From the NCBI GenBank assembly GCA_964422415.1, contig CAYRBI010000010.1, forward strand, positions 10,374 through 74,373: a stretch of 64,000 nt of DNA. The letters run 5' to 3'. A model generated the notes under the pieces. That model searched no databases. It was not told the DNA's origin and saw only the letters and a list, made by a program, of their open reading frames with translations. The stretch is from OLB16 sp964422415. Its GTDB lineage: Bacteria; Hinthialibacterota; Hinthialibacteria; OLB16. Both the position numbers and the translations under genes were made by a program. The first letter of the stretch is position 1. Every line of letters starts with the position of its first letter. Positions 53,118 to 61,021 of the stretch are shown here, piece after piece.

Positions 53118-54300
53118 AATATGCGTGAATCTGCTCGATGACGTAATCGACCTCATCATTTGTAAGATAGGGATGGCACCCGACATAAAAGCCACTCCGG
53201 TTGATCCACCCCGCCACTGGATACTCTCCCTCTAGATCGCCGAAGAGGGATTTGTAGACCGGCTGTGTGACCAGGGGCATCATCTCGCGTGTCTCGATAT
53301 GACGCTCCTCGAGGTAGTAGACCAGGTTCCACTTCTCCTCTTCCCTGAGCACCAGGGGATACATCATGTAGCTGTGGGTCCGGTCCGGACGTACATGCGG
53401 TAGCTGGATCCGGTCCTCGAGATCCGCGAGTCCCTTGGTGTAGCGTTCAGCGATTTCCTTGCGGCGGTAGAGAAAGGTTTGGGCTTGTTCCATCTGCCCC
53501 AGGCCAATCGCCGCCTCCAATTCGGTGCAGCGGAAACTGTGCCCCAGCCTGACGAATTTGAAGCGCCGGTCCACGATGTTGAAGAGCTGCTCGCCCTCTT
53601 GCCCATGGTCATCATCGATGGAGAGATAAATCGAATCGCGTCCATGGTTCATGCTGCTCTTGAGCATCACCGCCAGATTGTCATCGTTGGTGGTGACAAA
53701 GCCTCCCACCCCGGTCACCAGCAGGTGGGCCACATAGGTCGAGAAGCAACCGATTGAGCCAAAGGAGCCGACACTCTGGTTCTTGAACCGGGCGAACATG
53801 GTCTCGGCGCTATCCTCGAAAACATCCAGGTGATGCTTGTGCGCGGCCGCCATGACCCCATCCATGCTCGCGGGTTGACCGAATAGATGGACGGGTAAGA
53901 TGGCGCGGGTCCGCTTGGTGATGCGTTCCTCGATCTTGGTGGGATCGATGTTATAGGTGTCCTGCTCCACATCCACGAAAACCGGACGGAGTCCATTGTG
54001 CAAGACGATATTGGAGGTGGCGATGAAGGTGACCGCTGGCACAAGGACCTCATCCCCATCCTTCCAGCCACCCCGCTCCTTGAGTACCGCCATGGCGACA
54101 TGGAGCGCGCTGGTCCCGCTATTGCAAAAGATCGAGTATTTGCAGTCATGCAAATCAGCGAAGATGGCCTCGAAGGTTTGTGTCATCGGGCCATACGACA
54201 GGCGGCTGCTCTCGATGACTTGGTTGAGATAACGTTTCTCGGGCTCTCCGATCTTGAATCCGCCTACGCCAATTTGTTGTTGGGGTGTGAAGTTTGCCAT
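53107..54300 (-). CDS. DegT/DnrJ/EryC1-family PLP enzyme with His instead of the Schiff-base Lys
   Basis: The 397 aa product is a full-length DegT-family sugar enzyme: FCNSGTSALHVAMAVL, EVLVPAVTFIATSNIVL, PVHLFGQPASMDGVMAAA and VFEDSAETMFARFK (PLP-ring Asp163). At the PLP lysine position the motif reads CFSTYVAHLLVTGVGGFVTT, so His192 replaces Lys. The same exchange occurs in 3-dehydratases such as ColD and RfbH, which use His as base. GMD is the next gene upstream, providing GDP-4-keto-6-deoxymannose, so a GDP-sugar 3-dehydratase is plausible; an ordinary aminotransferase role is unlikely. AAGGACT precedes ATG 54300. Confidence 0.85.
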   Translation of the reverse strand: MANFTPQQQIGVGGFKIGEPEKRYLNQVIESSRLSYGPMTQTFEAIFADLHDCKYSIFCNSGTSALHVAMAVLKERGGWKDGDEVLVPAVTFIATSNIVLHNGLRPVFVDVEQDTYNIDPTKIEERITKRTRAILPVHLFGQPASMDGVMAAAHKHHLDVFEDSAETMFARFKNQSVGSFGSIGCFSTYVAHLLVTGVGGFVTTNDDNLAVMLKSSMNHGRDSIYLSIDDDHGQEGEQLFNIVDRRFKFVRLGHSFRCTELEAAIGLGQMEQAQTFLYRRKEIAERYTKGLADLEDRIQLPHVRPDRTHSYMMYPLVLREEEKWNLVYYLEERHIETREMMPLVTQPVYKSLFGDLEGEYPVAGWINRSGFYVGCHPYLTNDEVDYVIEQIHAYFKK

Positions 54301-54361
54301 GATAGTCCTTGAAAGGTGCCGTTCGAGTGTCCTGTTGACTTGGTTGTGCAACGTTTCCGGC

Positions 54362-54475
54362 CTCATACCCCACACCCCTTTCTCCCAATCGGACATACCT
54401 GTGCGATACAAGTGGGCGAAGAGGGGACCACAAGTCCCCTCGCCCTGTGGGAGAGGGGATTTAGGGGTGAGGTTT
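54362..54475. repeat. Dispersed 110-bp repeat (copy 2), between GMD and DegT genes
   Basis: The reverse complement matches 21262-21372 along its length, from AACCTCACCCCTAAAT to GGGGTATGAG, with the shared TATCGCACAGGTATG-like centre. Confidence 0.6.
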
Positions 54476-54502
54476 CTGTTGCTACATCACCACAACAAAG
54501 TT

Positions 54503-55534
54503 CTAGTGCATCTCACCTCGTCCCGAGATTCGGGTTTTATCTCCTTCAACAATCTTCCGGATATCCTCCATGTCATAGTCGACCATCATCCGGACAAGTT
54601 CCTGGAATCCAACCTTGGGTTTCCATCCGAGCCTGGTCCTGGCCTTCGAGGAATCACCTAAGAGCTCATCGACCTCGGCGGGACGGAAATAGCGGGAATC
54701 CACCTCCACATAATCCTTCCAATCGAGTCCCTTGTAAGAGAAAGCGGCCTCGAGAAACTCCTTGACCGAGTAGTTCTCTCCCATGGCGATCACGTAATCA
54801 TCCGGTTCATCCTGCTGCAACATCAGCCACATAGCTTCCACATAATCGCCCGCGAACCCCCAATCCCGCTTGGCATCCAGATTTCCAAGGAAAAGTTTAT
54901 CCTGGCGATTGTGCAAAATATTGGCCAGGGCGCGGGTGATCTTCCGTGTTACAAAGGTCTCGCCACGGCGGGGGGATTCATGGTTGAAAAGGATCCCGTT
55001 GGAGGCATGGAAACCATAACTTTCCCGGTAATTGATCGTGATCCAGTGGCTGAACACCTTGGCGCAGGCATACGGGCTGCGTGGGTAGAACGGGGTGGTT
55101 TCCCGCTGGGGGATCTCCTGCACCTTGCCATACATCTCACTCGAACTGGCCTGGTAGAAGCGGGATTTGAGTCCGGAATCGCGCAATGCCTCCAATAACC
55201 TTAACGTTCCCGCCGCGACAACATCGGTGGTGTATTCGGGGACATCAAAACTGACGCGCACATGGCTCTGCGCGCCGAGGTTGTAGACCTCATCCGGACG
55301 GATCTCGCGTATGGTCTTATTGAGGACACTGGCATCAGCCAAATCACCATAAACGAGATGCAACCGCGCCTCTGGATTGGTGGGCTCATCGAAAATACGT
55401 TGAAGCCGTGTAGTCCCAAAGGTACTCTGGCGCCGGATGATGCCATAGACCTGGTACCCTTTTGAAAGGAGAAACTCGGCCAGATAGGAACCATCCTGTC
55501 CCGTAATACCTGTGATAAGAGCTGTTTTTCCCAC
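54503..55534 (-). CDS. gmd: GDP-mannose 4,6-dehydratase
   Basis: The 343 aa enzyme converts GDP-mannose to GDP-4-keto-6-deoxymannose, the entry to GDP-fucose, rhamnose, perosamine and colitose. Visible are the NADP loop ALITGITGQDGSYLAEFLL, YGIIRRQSTFGTTRLQ, VYNLGAQSHVRVSF, the catalytic ASSSEMYGKVQEIPQ and YACAKVFSHW (Tyr-x3-Lys), NHESPRRGETFVTRKI and LGNLDAKRDWGFAGDYVEAM. The start is GTG 55534 with GAG about ten bases before it; the ORF is open further upstream without support. It lies upstream of the DegT gene on the same strand. Confidence 0.95.
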   Translation of the reverse strand: MGKTALITGITGQDGSYLAEFLLSKGYQVYGIIRRQSTFGTTRLQRIFDEPTNPEARLHLVYGDLADASVLNKTIREIRPDEVYNLGAQSHVRVSFDVPEYTTDVVAAGTLRLLEALRDSGLKSRFYQASSSEMYGKVQEIPQRETTPFYPRSPYACAKVFSHWITINYRESYGFHASNGILFNHESPRRGETFVTRKITRALANILHNRQDKLFLGNLDAKRDWGFAGDYVEAMWLMLQQDEPDDYVIAMGENYSVKEFLEAAFSYKGLDWKDYVEVDSRYFRPAEVDELLGDSSKARTRLGWKPKVGFQELVRMMVDYDMEDIRKIVEGDKTRISGRGEMH

Positions 55535-55696
55535 GAGACAATAACCTCGGATTCTTGAATTCACCGAACAGCAAAGATACACAGGCTTTACGCTGAAGCC
55601 AATCCGGTTGGTGACTTTATTAGGCCCTGGATATTGAACAATCTGACTCCAAATTCCACCGGGAAGAGGGCAGCTGACTGGTACCTGAGTGGACTT

Positions 55697-56779
55697 TCAG
55701 TCTTTCAGTTCTTGCATCAAATCGAGCAACCACTCACGTGAGATGCTCTTTCCTGTCCACCTCTCCCACTGAACCACCAGCCTTGAGGCTGTATCGAGTC
55801 CCTTGTTTCCGCCGTGGAAGGAACCAGCTCCCGAGTCATATCCCGTCCACTGGCCATCCCGCCAGGTGATTGTGTCCACCACTTGGCTCCCGCCTTCCAG
55901 GTTATCCACGAGTCTCTTGGCCTTTTCCCAATGTATCGCTCCTAAACTGAAGCCTTGGAAAGTAAGACTTTGGTAGGCACTGAGGACATCCTCGATATCC
56001 CCGGTTTCGAGTGGAATAGCCACAGCATTCTGTTGGGTTTCGGTAAAGACCCGGTTGAGCACTTTGCTCCACTGTTCTCCTGAGGGCAGATCCACAAGAC
56101 CATAGACATCTGTCTCGTGATTCATCTCACGAAAACGATAACGCTTGAGCAGGTCCCTGGCGGGGATTTGCCCTGGGGCTGATTCTTGCCCGGTTGTGAG
56201 CGAGGCGAACACCAGAAAAGCGCCCAGTTTGGGACCCAGAATCCGGACCACATGTCCATATGGCCCCATGGTCACTCCGATAACCGGCTTATTAATTGTC
56301 CTCAGGACCTCGAACATGCGGGCATTGTCCCGGTGAGATCTAGCCAGGGTTGCCACCTTGACCACATCGCCGTCCATCTGCTCGATTGCTTGAGCGATTT
56401 CCAGTAAATTCCCGGGTGTCTCCTTGAAGTTGTGATAGGAGACAATGGTCTTGCACCTGCTCTTACGCCGGAGCAGGGAAAGACATTCCCTCTCGATATC
56501 AACCCACTCGGCACCCAAGTCCACAGCATGGTTGAGTATCTCCAACCGTTCTGACTCAGTCCCTTTCCAGCTGCCATGGTCTCTGTCCGCGCGGTTAGTA
56601 AACAGCAAGGGGCATGAAGAGCAGGCGAGAAGTGGCTCCAAGACCGGAGTGTGGAGATAATCCACACGAACCTCGGCCAGATCGAACTCCAGCTCCGGGG
56701 CGTGGAGTACCGAGACCATCTCCTCTGGAGTGGGCTGAGTGAGGGGAACACAGAGAAGAGGCGAAGGTGTCATTGTCAT
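55697..56779 (-). CDS. aroD: Type I 3-dehydroquinate dehydratase fused to a vestigial shikimate-dehydrogenase-like domain
   Basis: Residues 8-215 of the 360 aa product are a type I dehydroquinate dehydratase: DLAEVRVDYL, catalytic His116 in TIVSYHNFKETP, Schiff-base Lys141 in DVVKVATLARS, and FASLTTGQESAPGQ closing the barrel. Residues about 224-325 follow the substrate-binding half of shikimate dehydrogenase (VYGLVDLPSGEQWSKVLNR; GDIEDVLSAYQSLTFQGFS), as in AroDE fusions. The catalytic IPHK motif reads AIHW (281-284) and the YNTD motif reads YDSG (314-317), and the NADP-binding half is missing. The second domain is thus probably structural or decaying. It starts five bases after the GH88-like stop. 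Confidence 0.85.
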   Translation of the reverse strand: MTMTPSPLLCVPLTQPTPEEMVSVLHAPELEFDLAEVRVDYLHTPVLEPLLACSSCPLLFTNRADRDHGSWKGTESERLEILNHAVDLGAEWVDIERECLSLLRRKSRCKTIVSYHNFKETPGNLLEIAQAIEQMDGDVVKVATLARSHRDNARMFEVLRTINKPVIGVTMGPYGHVVRILGPKLGAFLVFASLTTGQESAPGQIPARDLLKRYRFREMNHETDVYGLVDLPSGEQWSKVLNRVFTETQQNAVAIPLETGDIEDVLSAYQSLTFQGFSLGAIHWEKAKRLVDNLEGGSQVVDTITWRDGQWTGYDSGAGSFHGGNKGLDTASRLVVQWERWTGKSISREWLLDLMQELKD

Positions 56780-56783
56780 GAGA

Positions 56784-58139
56784 TCATACAAAGAACCGGT
56801 AGGGTTCCTCGCCGCGCGCTTGCCGAAGAATCAGGAGGGCTAGCTCGGTGAGGTGATAATCTCCCCACATCGAGGACTCTCCACAAGGCACCTTCCTGCC
56901 GCTCGGGATATGATCCCAGCCATTGGGACGGTGGTAAATGGAATGGAGTAGTAACCCTTGGTGACTGGAATCCTTTGAGAGATAGGGCTCTTCAAATAAT
57001 CGGGCTGCCACTGTAAGTCCCGTCGAGAGATAACGCTGTTCTTGAAGGTATAGCCCCAACCGGAGCAGTCCTTGTGCGGAAATCGCCGCCGCACTTGAGT
57101 CCACCGGCTCATATGCGTTAAAGGGATCAGCGGGCTCATCTCTCCAGTTGGGGAGAGAGGCCAACCCCGGAGCGCCATCATCCCAGTAAGGAATACCATC
57201 GCTAGCAGTCAGGCCATCCATATAGAATTCCGCCGTCACCTTGGCCATCCGTAACAGGAGACTCTCCACTCCGTTCCGTCCACCATAAGGTTCGAACTCT
57301 GTCGCCTGGCGCGAAGCCACCCATTCCAGTAATTCGGTGGAACCACACAAAATCCATGCATGTCCACGTGTCCAGGTTGAAAAAGGCGAGTATCCCTGTT
57401 GCGAGGAGGGGCAACGGTATTGACCATCGTTTTTGTTGAAGATGGACTCATGCGCGACCCGTCCGGGATGATCATATAGATCTCGTCCATCACCATAAAA
57501 CACACTGAAGCGGGCTGTGGTCTTCACATGTTGAATGAGCCGGTCCAGCAGAGAAACTGGTTCATCGTGTTCGGCGCGCAGGACATGCTTGAGGGCATGG
57601 CCCATGGCCAGTGACCGCATCGAACGGATTGTATCGCAGAAGAGTGAATGCGGGCCGTTGAAGGAGTAAACAAACCCATGTCCATAGGCGGTCTGGCTCC
57701 AGCGCATGGCCTGAACCGCCGCTGAACATCGTAGCGCGGTTTCGTAGTTGATCCGTTCCCAGTCTTGGTGTGGGATACGGCCCGACCTGATCAAACGGAG
57801 GAGCGCGCCGTACGTGGAAAGGTTATTGAACCCGTGATCATGGACTCCCATGTGAGTCAGATGCACTGGCATTCGCTCCAGGGTTCTGCGTCGGCCTAAT
57901 ACCAGGAATTCTGGTTGGCCGGTGGCCTCGAATACCAGCAGGGGGATGCCAAACTGGAACCCGTGGGTCCATTCGGTCCAACCCCGTGTGGAGTAACGTC
58001 CCTCGACCGTACAGACGGGAGCTCCACGGCTGGCATCCCAGGAACGATCCAGGTCGAAAGATTTGGTTCCGGCCAGCGTGAGGACATGCTCCGCAGCCGG
58101 TTTTAATGCTTCAAAGGTAAGATGGGGGTCGATTCGCAT
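56784..58139 (-). CDS. GH88-like protein (unsaturated glucuronyl hydrolase fold)
   Basis: The 451 aa product is helix-rich with the GH88/105 six-hairpin pattern: THMGVHDHGFNNLSTYGALL (acidic residue in the HDHGF motif), SLFCDTIRSMRSLAMGHALK (second Asp region), QGYSPFSTWTRGHAWILCGS, FNAYEPVDSSAAAISAQGLL and SSMWGDYHLTELALLIL. GH88 enzymes hydrate unsaturated uronic acid ends left by polysaccharide lyases. No signal peptide is visible, so it probably acts on imported oligosaccharides. It lies five bases before the aroD-like gene, same strand, and is divergent from ribulokinase. Confidence 0.8.
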   Translation of the reverse strand: MRIDPHLTFEALKPAAEHVLTLAGTKSFDLDRSWDASRGAPVCTVEGRYSTRGWTEWTHGFQFGIPLLVFEATGQPEFLVLGRRRTLERMPVHLTHMGVHDHGFNNLSTYGALLRLIRSGRIPHQDWERINYETALRCSAAVQAMRWSQTAYGHGFVYSFNGPHSLFCDTIRSMRSLAMGHALKHVLRAEHDEPVSLLDRLIQHVKTTARFSVFYGDGRDLYDHPGRVAHESIFNKNDGQYRCPSSQQGYSPFSTWTRGHAWILCGSTELLEWVASRQATEFEPYGGRNGVESLLLRMAKVTAEFYMDGLTASDGIPYWDDGAPGLASLPNWRDEPADPFNAYEPVDSSAAAISAQGLLRLGLYLQEQRYLSTGLTVAARLFEEPYLSKDSSHQGLLLHSIYHRPNGWDHIPSGRKVPCGESSMWGDYHLTELALLILRQARGEEPYRFFV

Positions 58140-58199
58140 CGTAGATGCACTATCCTGTAAAAAAGTCCAACTGATTGGAATACCCGGGGGGATGATCTT

Positions 58200-59915
58200 T
58201 TGGCTATCAAGGATGTTTTTTCACTGGGATTGGATTTTGGAACCAACTCGGTCCGTTGTTTGATCTGCCGTACCGCTGATGGGGAAGAAGTGGGAACAGG
58301 GGTGGCCCCCTATAGGCATGGTGAGAATGGGGTTCTTCTCGATCCACACGATCCCGATCTAGCGCGTCAGCATCCCGATGATTGGCGGACGGGGATGGTA
58401 GTTGCGGTTCATGCCGCCCTGGAACAAGCCCGGGAGAGGAAGGACTTCGATCCTGAACGAATTATTGGGATCGGGACCGATACCACTGGGAGCACACCCC
58501 TTCCACTCGATTCGCAGGGAATGCCTCTCGCTTTTCAGACCCGCTTCGCGGATAACCTCAATGCTATGGCCTGGCTCTGGAAAGACCACACTGCTCATGC
58601 GGAAGCCCTGGCCATTACACGAGCGGCGCGGGAAAATTTACCCGATTACTCGGCTCCCTATGGCGGCGTGTACTCTCCCGAGTGGTTGCTCTCTAAAATC
58701 TGGCACTGCCTTAAGGTGGACCGGGAAGTCTATACGGCTGCGGCGACCTGGGCCGAGGCCTCGGATTGGATTCCCGCGTTGCTGACCGGGACCTGTCTCC
58801 CACGCTTGATGAAGCGCAACCACTGCGCGGCTGGACACAAAGCCTTCTACAACATGAAATGGTATGGCTTGCCCTCCAGCGCCTTTCTGATTGATCTGGA
58901 TCGTGGCTTGGTGGGTCTGCGGGAACGGTTGTATGAGTCCACCGCGACCGTGGATCAACGCGCGGGTAGCCTCACTCCGGAATGGGCTTCCCAGCTAAAC
59001 CTTCCCGCTGGGACACCCGTCGCGGTGGGTGCCTTGGATGGACACATGGGCGCCATTGGCGCGGGTGTTTGTCCGGGTGTGGTGGTGAACATCTTTGGTA
59101 CCTCCAGCGTTTACATGACGGTGACTCTGGGGACTGAACCGCCAGGAGAGATCCCCGGTGTGTGTGGCATAGTTAACAGCTCCATCATCCCTGGTCACTT
59201 TGGAATCGAGGCGGGTCAGGCCGCAACAGGAGACCTCCTCAACTGGTGGGTTATGCAGACAGGCGCGGGTATATCCACCCCGGATAGTCATGCCCTGCTA
59301 AGCGCTGAGGCTGCATGCCTTAAACCCGGTGCCTCTGGTCTGCTGGCACTTGACTGGAACAATGGTAACCGGTGCCTCTTGGTGGATCCGCGTCTGACCG
59401 GTCTGTTAATCGGTCAAACCCTGCAAACCCGTCCAGCGGAGATCTACCGGGCACTGATCGAGGCGACCGCTTTTGGAGCGCGGATGATCCTGGAGCAATT
59501 CGATCGCCATAATCTCCACACCCAGGAAGTTATTAATGCGGGCGGCATCCCTCAAAAGAACGATCTTGTCATGCGGATCTATGCCGATGTGACCGGAATT
59601 ACACAGCGGATCTCACGCTCCGCCCAGACTTGTGCCCTCGGAGCCGCCATGTGCGGCGCAGTTGCGGCGGGGGAGAAACATGGTGGATATGGAACCATTC
59701 CCGAGGCTCAAGCGGCCATGGCGGGAGTCTCCGCACGTGTCTTCCGTCCCCAATCCCATGATCAATCTGTTTATGATAGACTCTTCGTGTTGTATAAGGC
59801 TCTACATGATTCTTTCGGCCTATCCGGGAGCCAGGGAAACCTCTTCAACATCATGAAAGACCTCTTAGACCTGCGTGACCAAGCACGGGGCAAAGGTGGC
59901 GCTGCCGTCCTATAA
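58200..59915 (+). CDS. araB: Ribulokinase (FGGY family)
   Basis: The 571 aa FGGY kinase shows ribulokinase landmarks: SLGLDFGTNSVRCLICRT at the N-terminus, IIGIGTDTTGSTPLPLDSQG, GGVYSPEWLLSKIWH, AEASDWIPALLTGT, VGALDGHMGAIGAG and VVNIFGTSSVYM, then GHFGIEAGQAATGDLLNWW and the ATP-site AGGIPQKNDLVMRIYADVTG. It phosphorylates L-ribulose to ribulose-5-phosphate in arabinose use. No araA or araD is adjacent. The start is TTG 58200, supported by GGGGGG about eight bases upstream. A hairpin follows the stop. Confidence 0.93.
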   Translation: MAIKDVFSLGLDFGTNSVRCLICRTADGEEVGTGVAPYRHGENGVLLDPHDPDLARQHPDDWRTGMVVAVHAALEQARERKDFDPERIIGIGTDTTGSTPLPLDSQGMPLAFQTRFADNLNAMAWLWKDHTAHAEALAITRAARENLPDYSAPYGGVYSPEWLLSKIWHCLKVDREVYTAAATWAEASDWIPALLTGTCLPRLMKRNHCAAGHKAFYNMKWYGLPSSAFLIDLDRGLVGLRERLYESTATVDQRAGSLTPEWASQLNLPAGTPVAVGALDGHMGAIGAGVCPGVVVNIFGTSSVYMTVTLGTEPPGEIPGVCGIVNSSIIPGHFGIEAGQAATGDLLNWWVMQTGAGISTPDSHALLSAEAACLKPGASGLLALDWNNGNRCLLVDPRLTGLLIGQTLQTRPAEIYRALIEATAFGARMILEQFDRHNLHTQEVINAGGIPQKNDLVMRIYADVTGITQRISRSAQTCALGAAMCGAVAAGEKHGGYGTIPEAQAAMAGVSARVFRPQSHDQSVYDRLFVLYKALHDSFGLSGSQGNLFNIMKDLLDLRDQARGKGGAAVL

Positions 59916-59916
59916 A

Positions 59917-59937
59917 GTTCATGGGAACACCATGAAC
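59917..59937 (+). terminator. Hairpin after ribulokinase (weak terminator candidate)
   Basis: GTTCATGG at 59917-59924 pairs perfectly with CCATGAAC at 59930-59937 around a 5-nt loop, one base after the stop. No T-run follows. Confidence 0.4.
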
Positions 59938-60006
59938 GGCGCCGGTCTCATTATAGTCTGGGGAGAGTGGAGAGATTCGCTGAGAGAGCTCATTTCCGGT
60001 TAACAA

Positions 60007-60903
60007 ATGCATGGGAGTATCTCAGCAATAAGGAACCGCGGGGGGCGGGTTGTGGTTGTTATGACGAAAACGGGTAAGGGTTTAAGCCGCTGGGCTAAAA
60101 AAACCATTCGAAAAATTACCGGCAAGAAAACCGAGGCGCCACTACTTGCGTTTGATGCTGTCCGTAAATCGTTGGAGGCCATCCAGGAACGTTATCTGGG
60201 GTATCGCGCGATTCCACTCGATCGTGTGATCGGGAGCGTGGGGCGTTATAAGGATTTCAACGCCGAGTTCCAGATCGAGGAGCATCTCGACCGGGGGCGC
60301 AAGGACCGCATCAAGGAGTTGATGGAGCGCGAGGAGGTTCTTCCCCCGGTAAAACTTTACAAAATTGGTGATGCCTATTTTGTGTTGGATGGGAACCACC
60401 GCATCGCTGCGGCCAAAGAACTAGGCAAAGAATTCATCGATGCGGATGTCACTGAGTGTGTGGTCCCGATCCCCTTTCAAGTGGGTGATGAGGAACCCCG
60501 TGAGGCCATCCTCGATGCGGAGTACCGTCTCTTCCTCAAAAAGACCAAGCTCGACAAACTCCGTCCTCACCACACCCCCATCCGTTTTTCGACCCATGGG
60601 CGGTATGCAGTGCTCCACCGTCACATCCAGGAACATCGCTACTTCCTGGGGATAGAGCGGTCAGCCCCGGTTTCACTCGAACAGGCCGTGGTCTCCTGGT
60701 ATGACACGATCTGGACACCCATGGTTCTTCTGATCAGTAAGAACCAGATCCTGGAACGTTTCCCCGGACGCACCGAGGGAGATCTCTATATCTGGATCAT
60801 GAATCACCGTTGGATGTTGAGCCTGAAAGCGGGTCTGGATGTAGGCCCTGAAGAGGCCATCCGGCACTTCTGCATCGAGGGACCCTGCCCAGCCATGGTG
60901 TAG
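60007..60903 (+). CDS. ParB/Srx-like nuclease-domain protein, possible DUF4032-type C-terminus
   Basis: The 298 aa product has a basic N-terminus (KGLSRWAKKTIRKITGKKTE), a ParB/sulfiredoxin-like domain at about 73-155 (FQIEEHLDRGRKDRIKELME; VLPPVKLYKIGDAYFVLDGN followed by HRIAAAKELG) and a C-terminal region ending LERFPGRTEGDLYIWIMNHR, which resembles DUF4032 proteins. The HRIAAAKELG motif is the classical ParB/Srx phosphate-binding signature. No ParA or parS is adjacent, so it is not a partition gene. The function is unknown; DNA or nucleotide binding is likely. ATG 60061 is an alternative start. Confidence 0.75.
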   Translation: MHGSISAIRNRGGRVVVVMTKTGKGLSRWAKKTIRKITGKKTEAPLLAFDAVRKSLEAIQERYLGYRAIPLDRVIGSVGRYKDFNAEFQIEEHLDRGRKDRIKELMEREEVLPPVKLYKIGDAYFVLDGNHRIAAAKELGKEFIDADVTECVVPIPFQVGDEEPREAILDAEYRLFLKKTKLDKLRPHHTPIRFSTHGRYAVLHRHIQEHRYFLGIERSAPVSLEQAVVSWYDTIWTPMVLLISKNQILERFPGRTEGDLYIWIMNHRWMLSLKAGLDVGPEEAIRHFCIEGPCPAMV

Positions 60904-60910
60904 CAGCGCC

Positions 60911-61018
60911 TGTATGTTGTTCATGCTTTAGCATGTCCCGTTCGGAGTTCACGCTTTAGCGTGCCCGGGCAACCTAAAGGTTGAACAACATACGAAGGCA
61001 ACCGAAAGGTTGAACTCC
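60911..61018. repeat. Four-hairpin repeat cluster with interleaved inverted arms
   Basis: Four 14-base perfect hairpins occur in line: CATGC-TTTA-GCATG, CACGC-TTTA-GCGTG, CAACC-TAAA-GGTTG and CAACC-GAAA-GGTTG. Arm A (GTATGTTGTTCA, 60912) pairs with 60982-60993 and arm B (GGAGTTCA, 60945) with TGAACTCC near 61011, in A-B-A'-B' order. It lies between the convergent ParB-like and sialidase-like genes. Confidence 0.75.
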
Positions 61019-61021
61019 AAA

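Noticed and set aside
60007..60903. Chromosome partition gene parB.
   Set aside because: No parA, no helix-turn-helix typical of ParB and no parS-like site are nearby.
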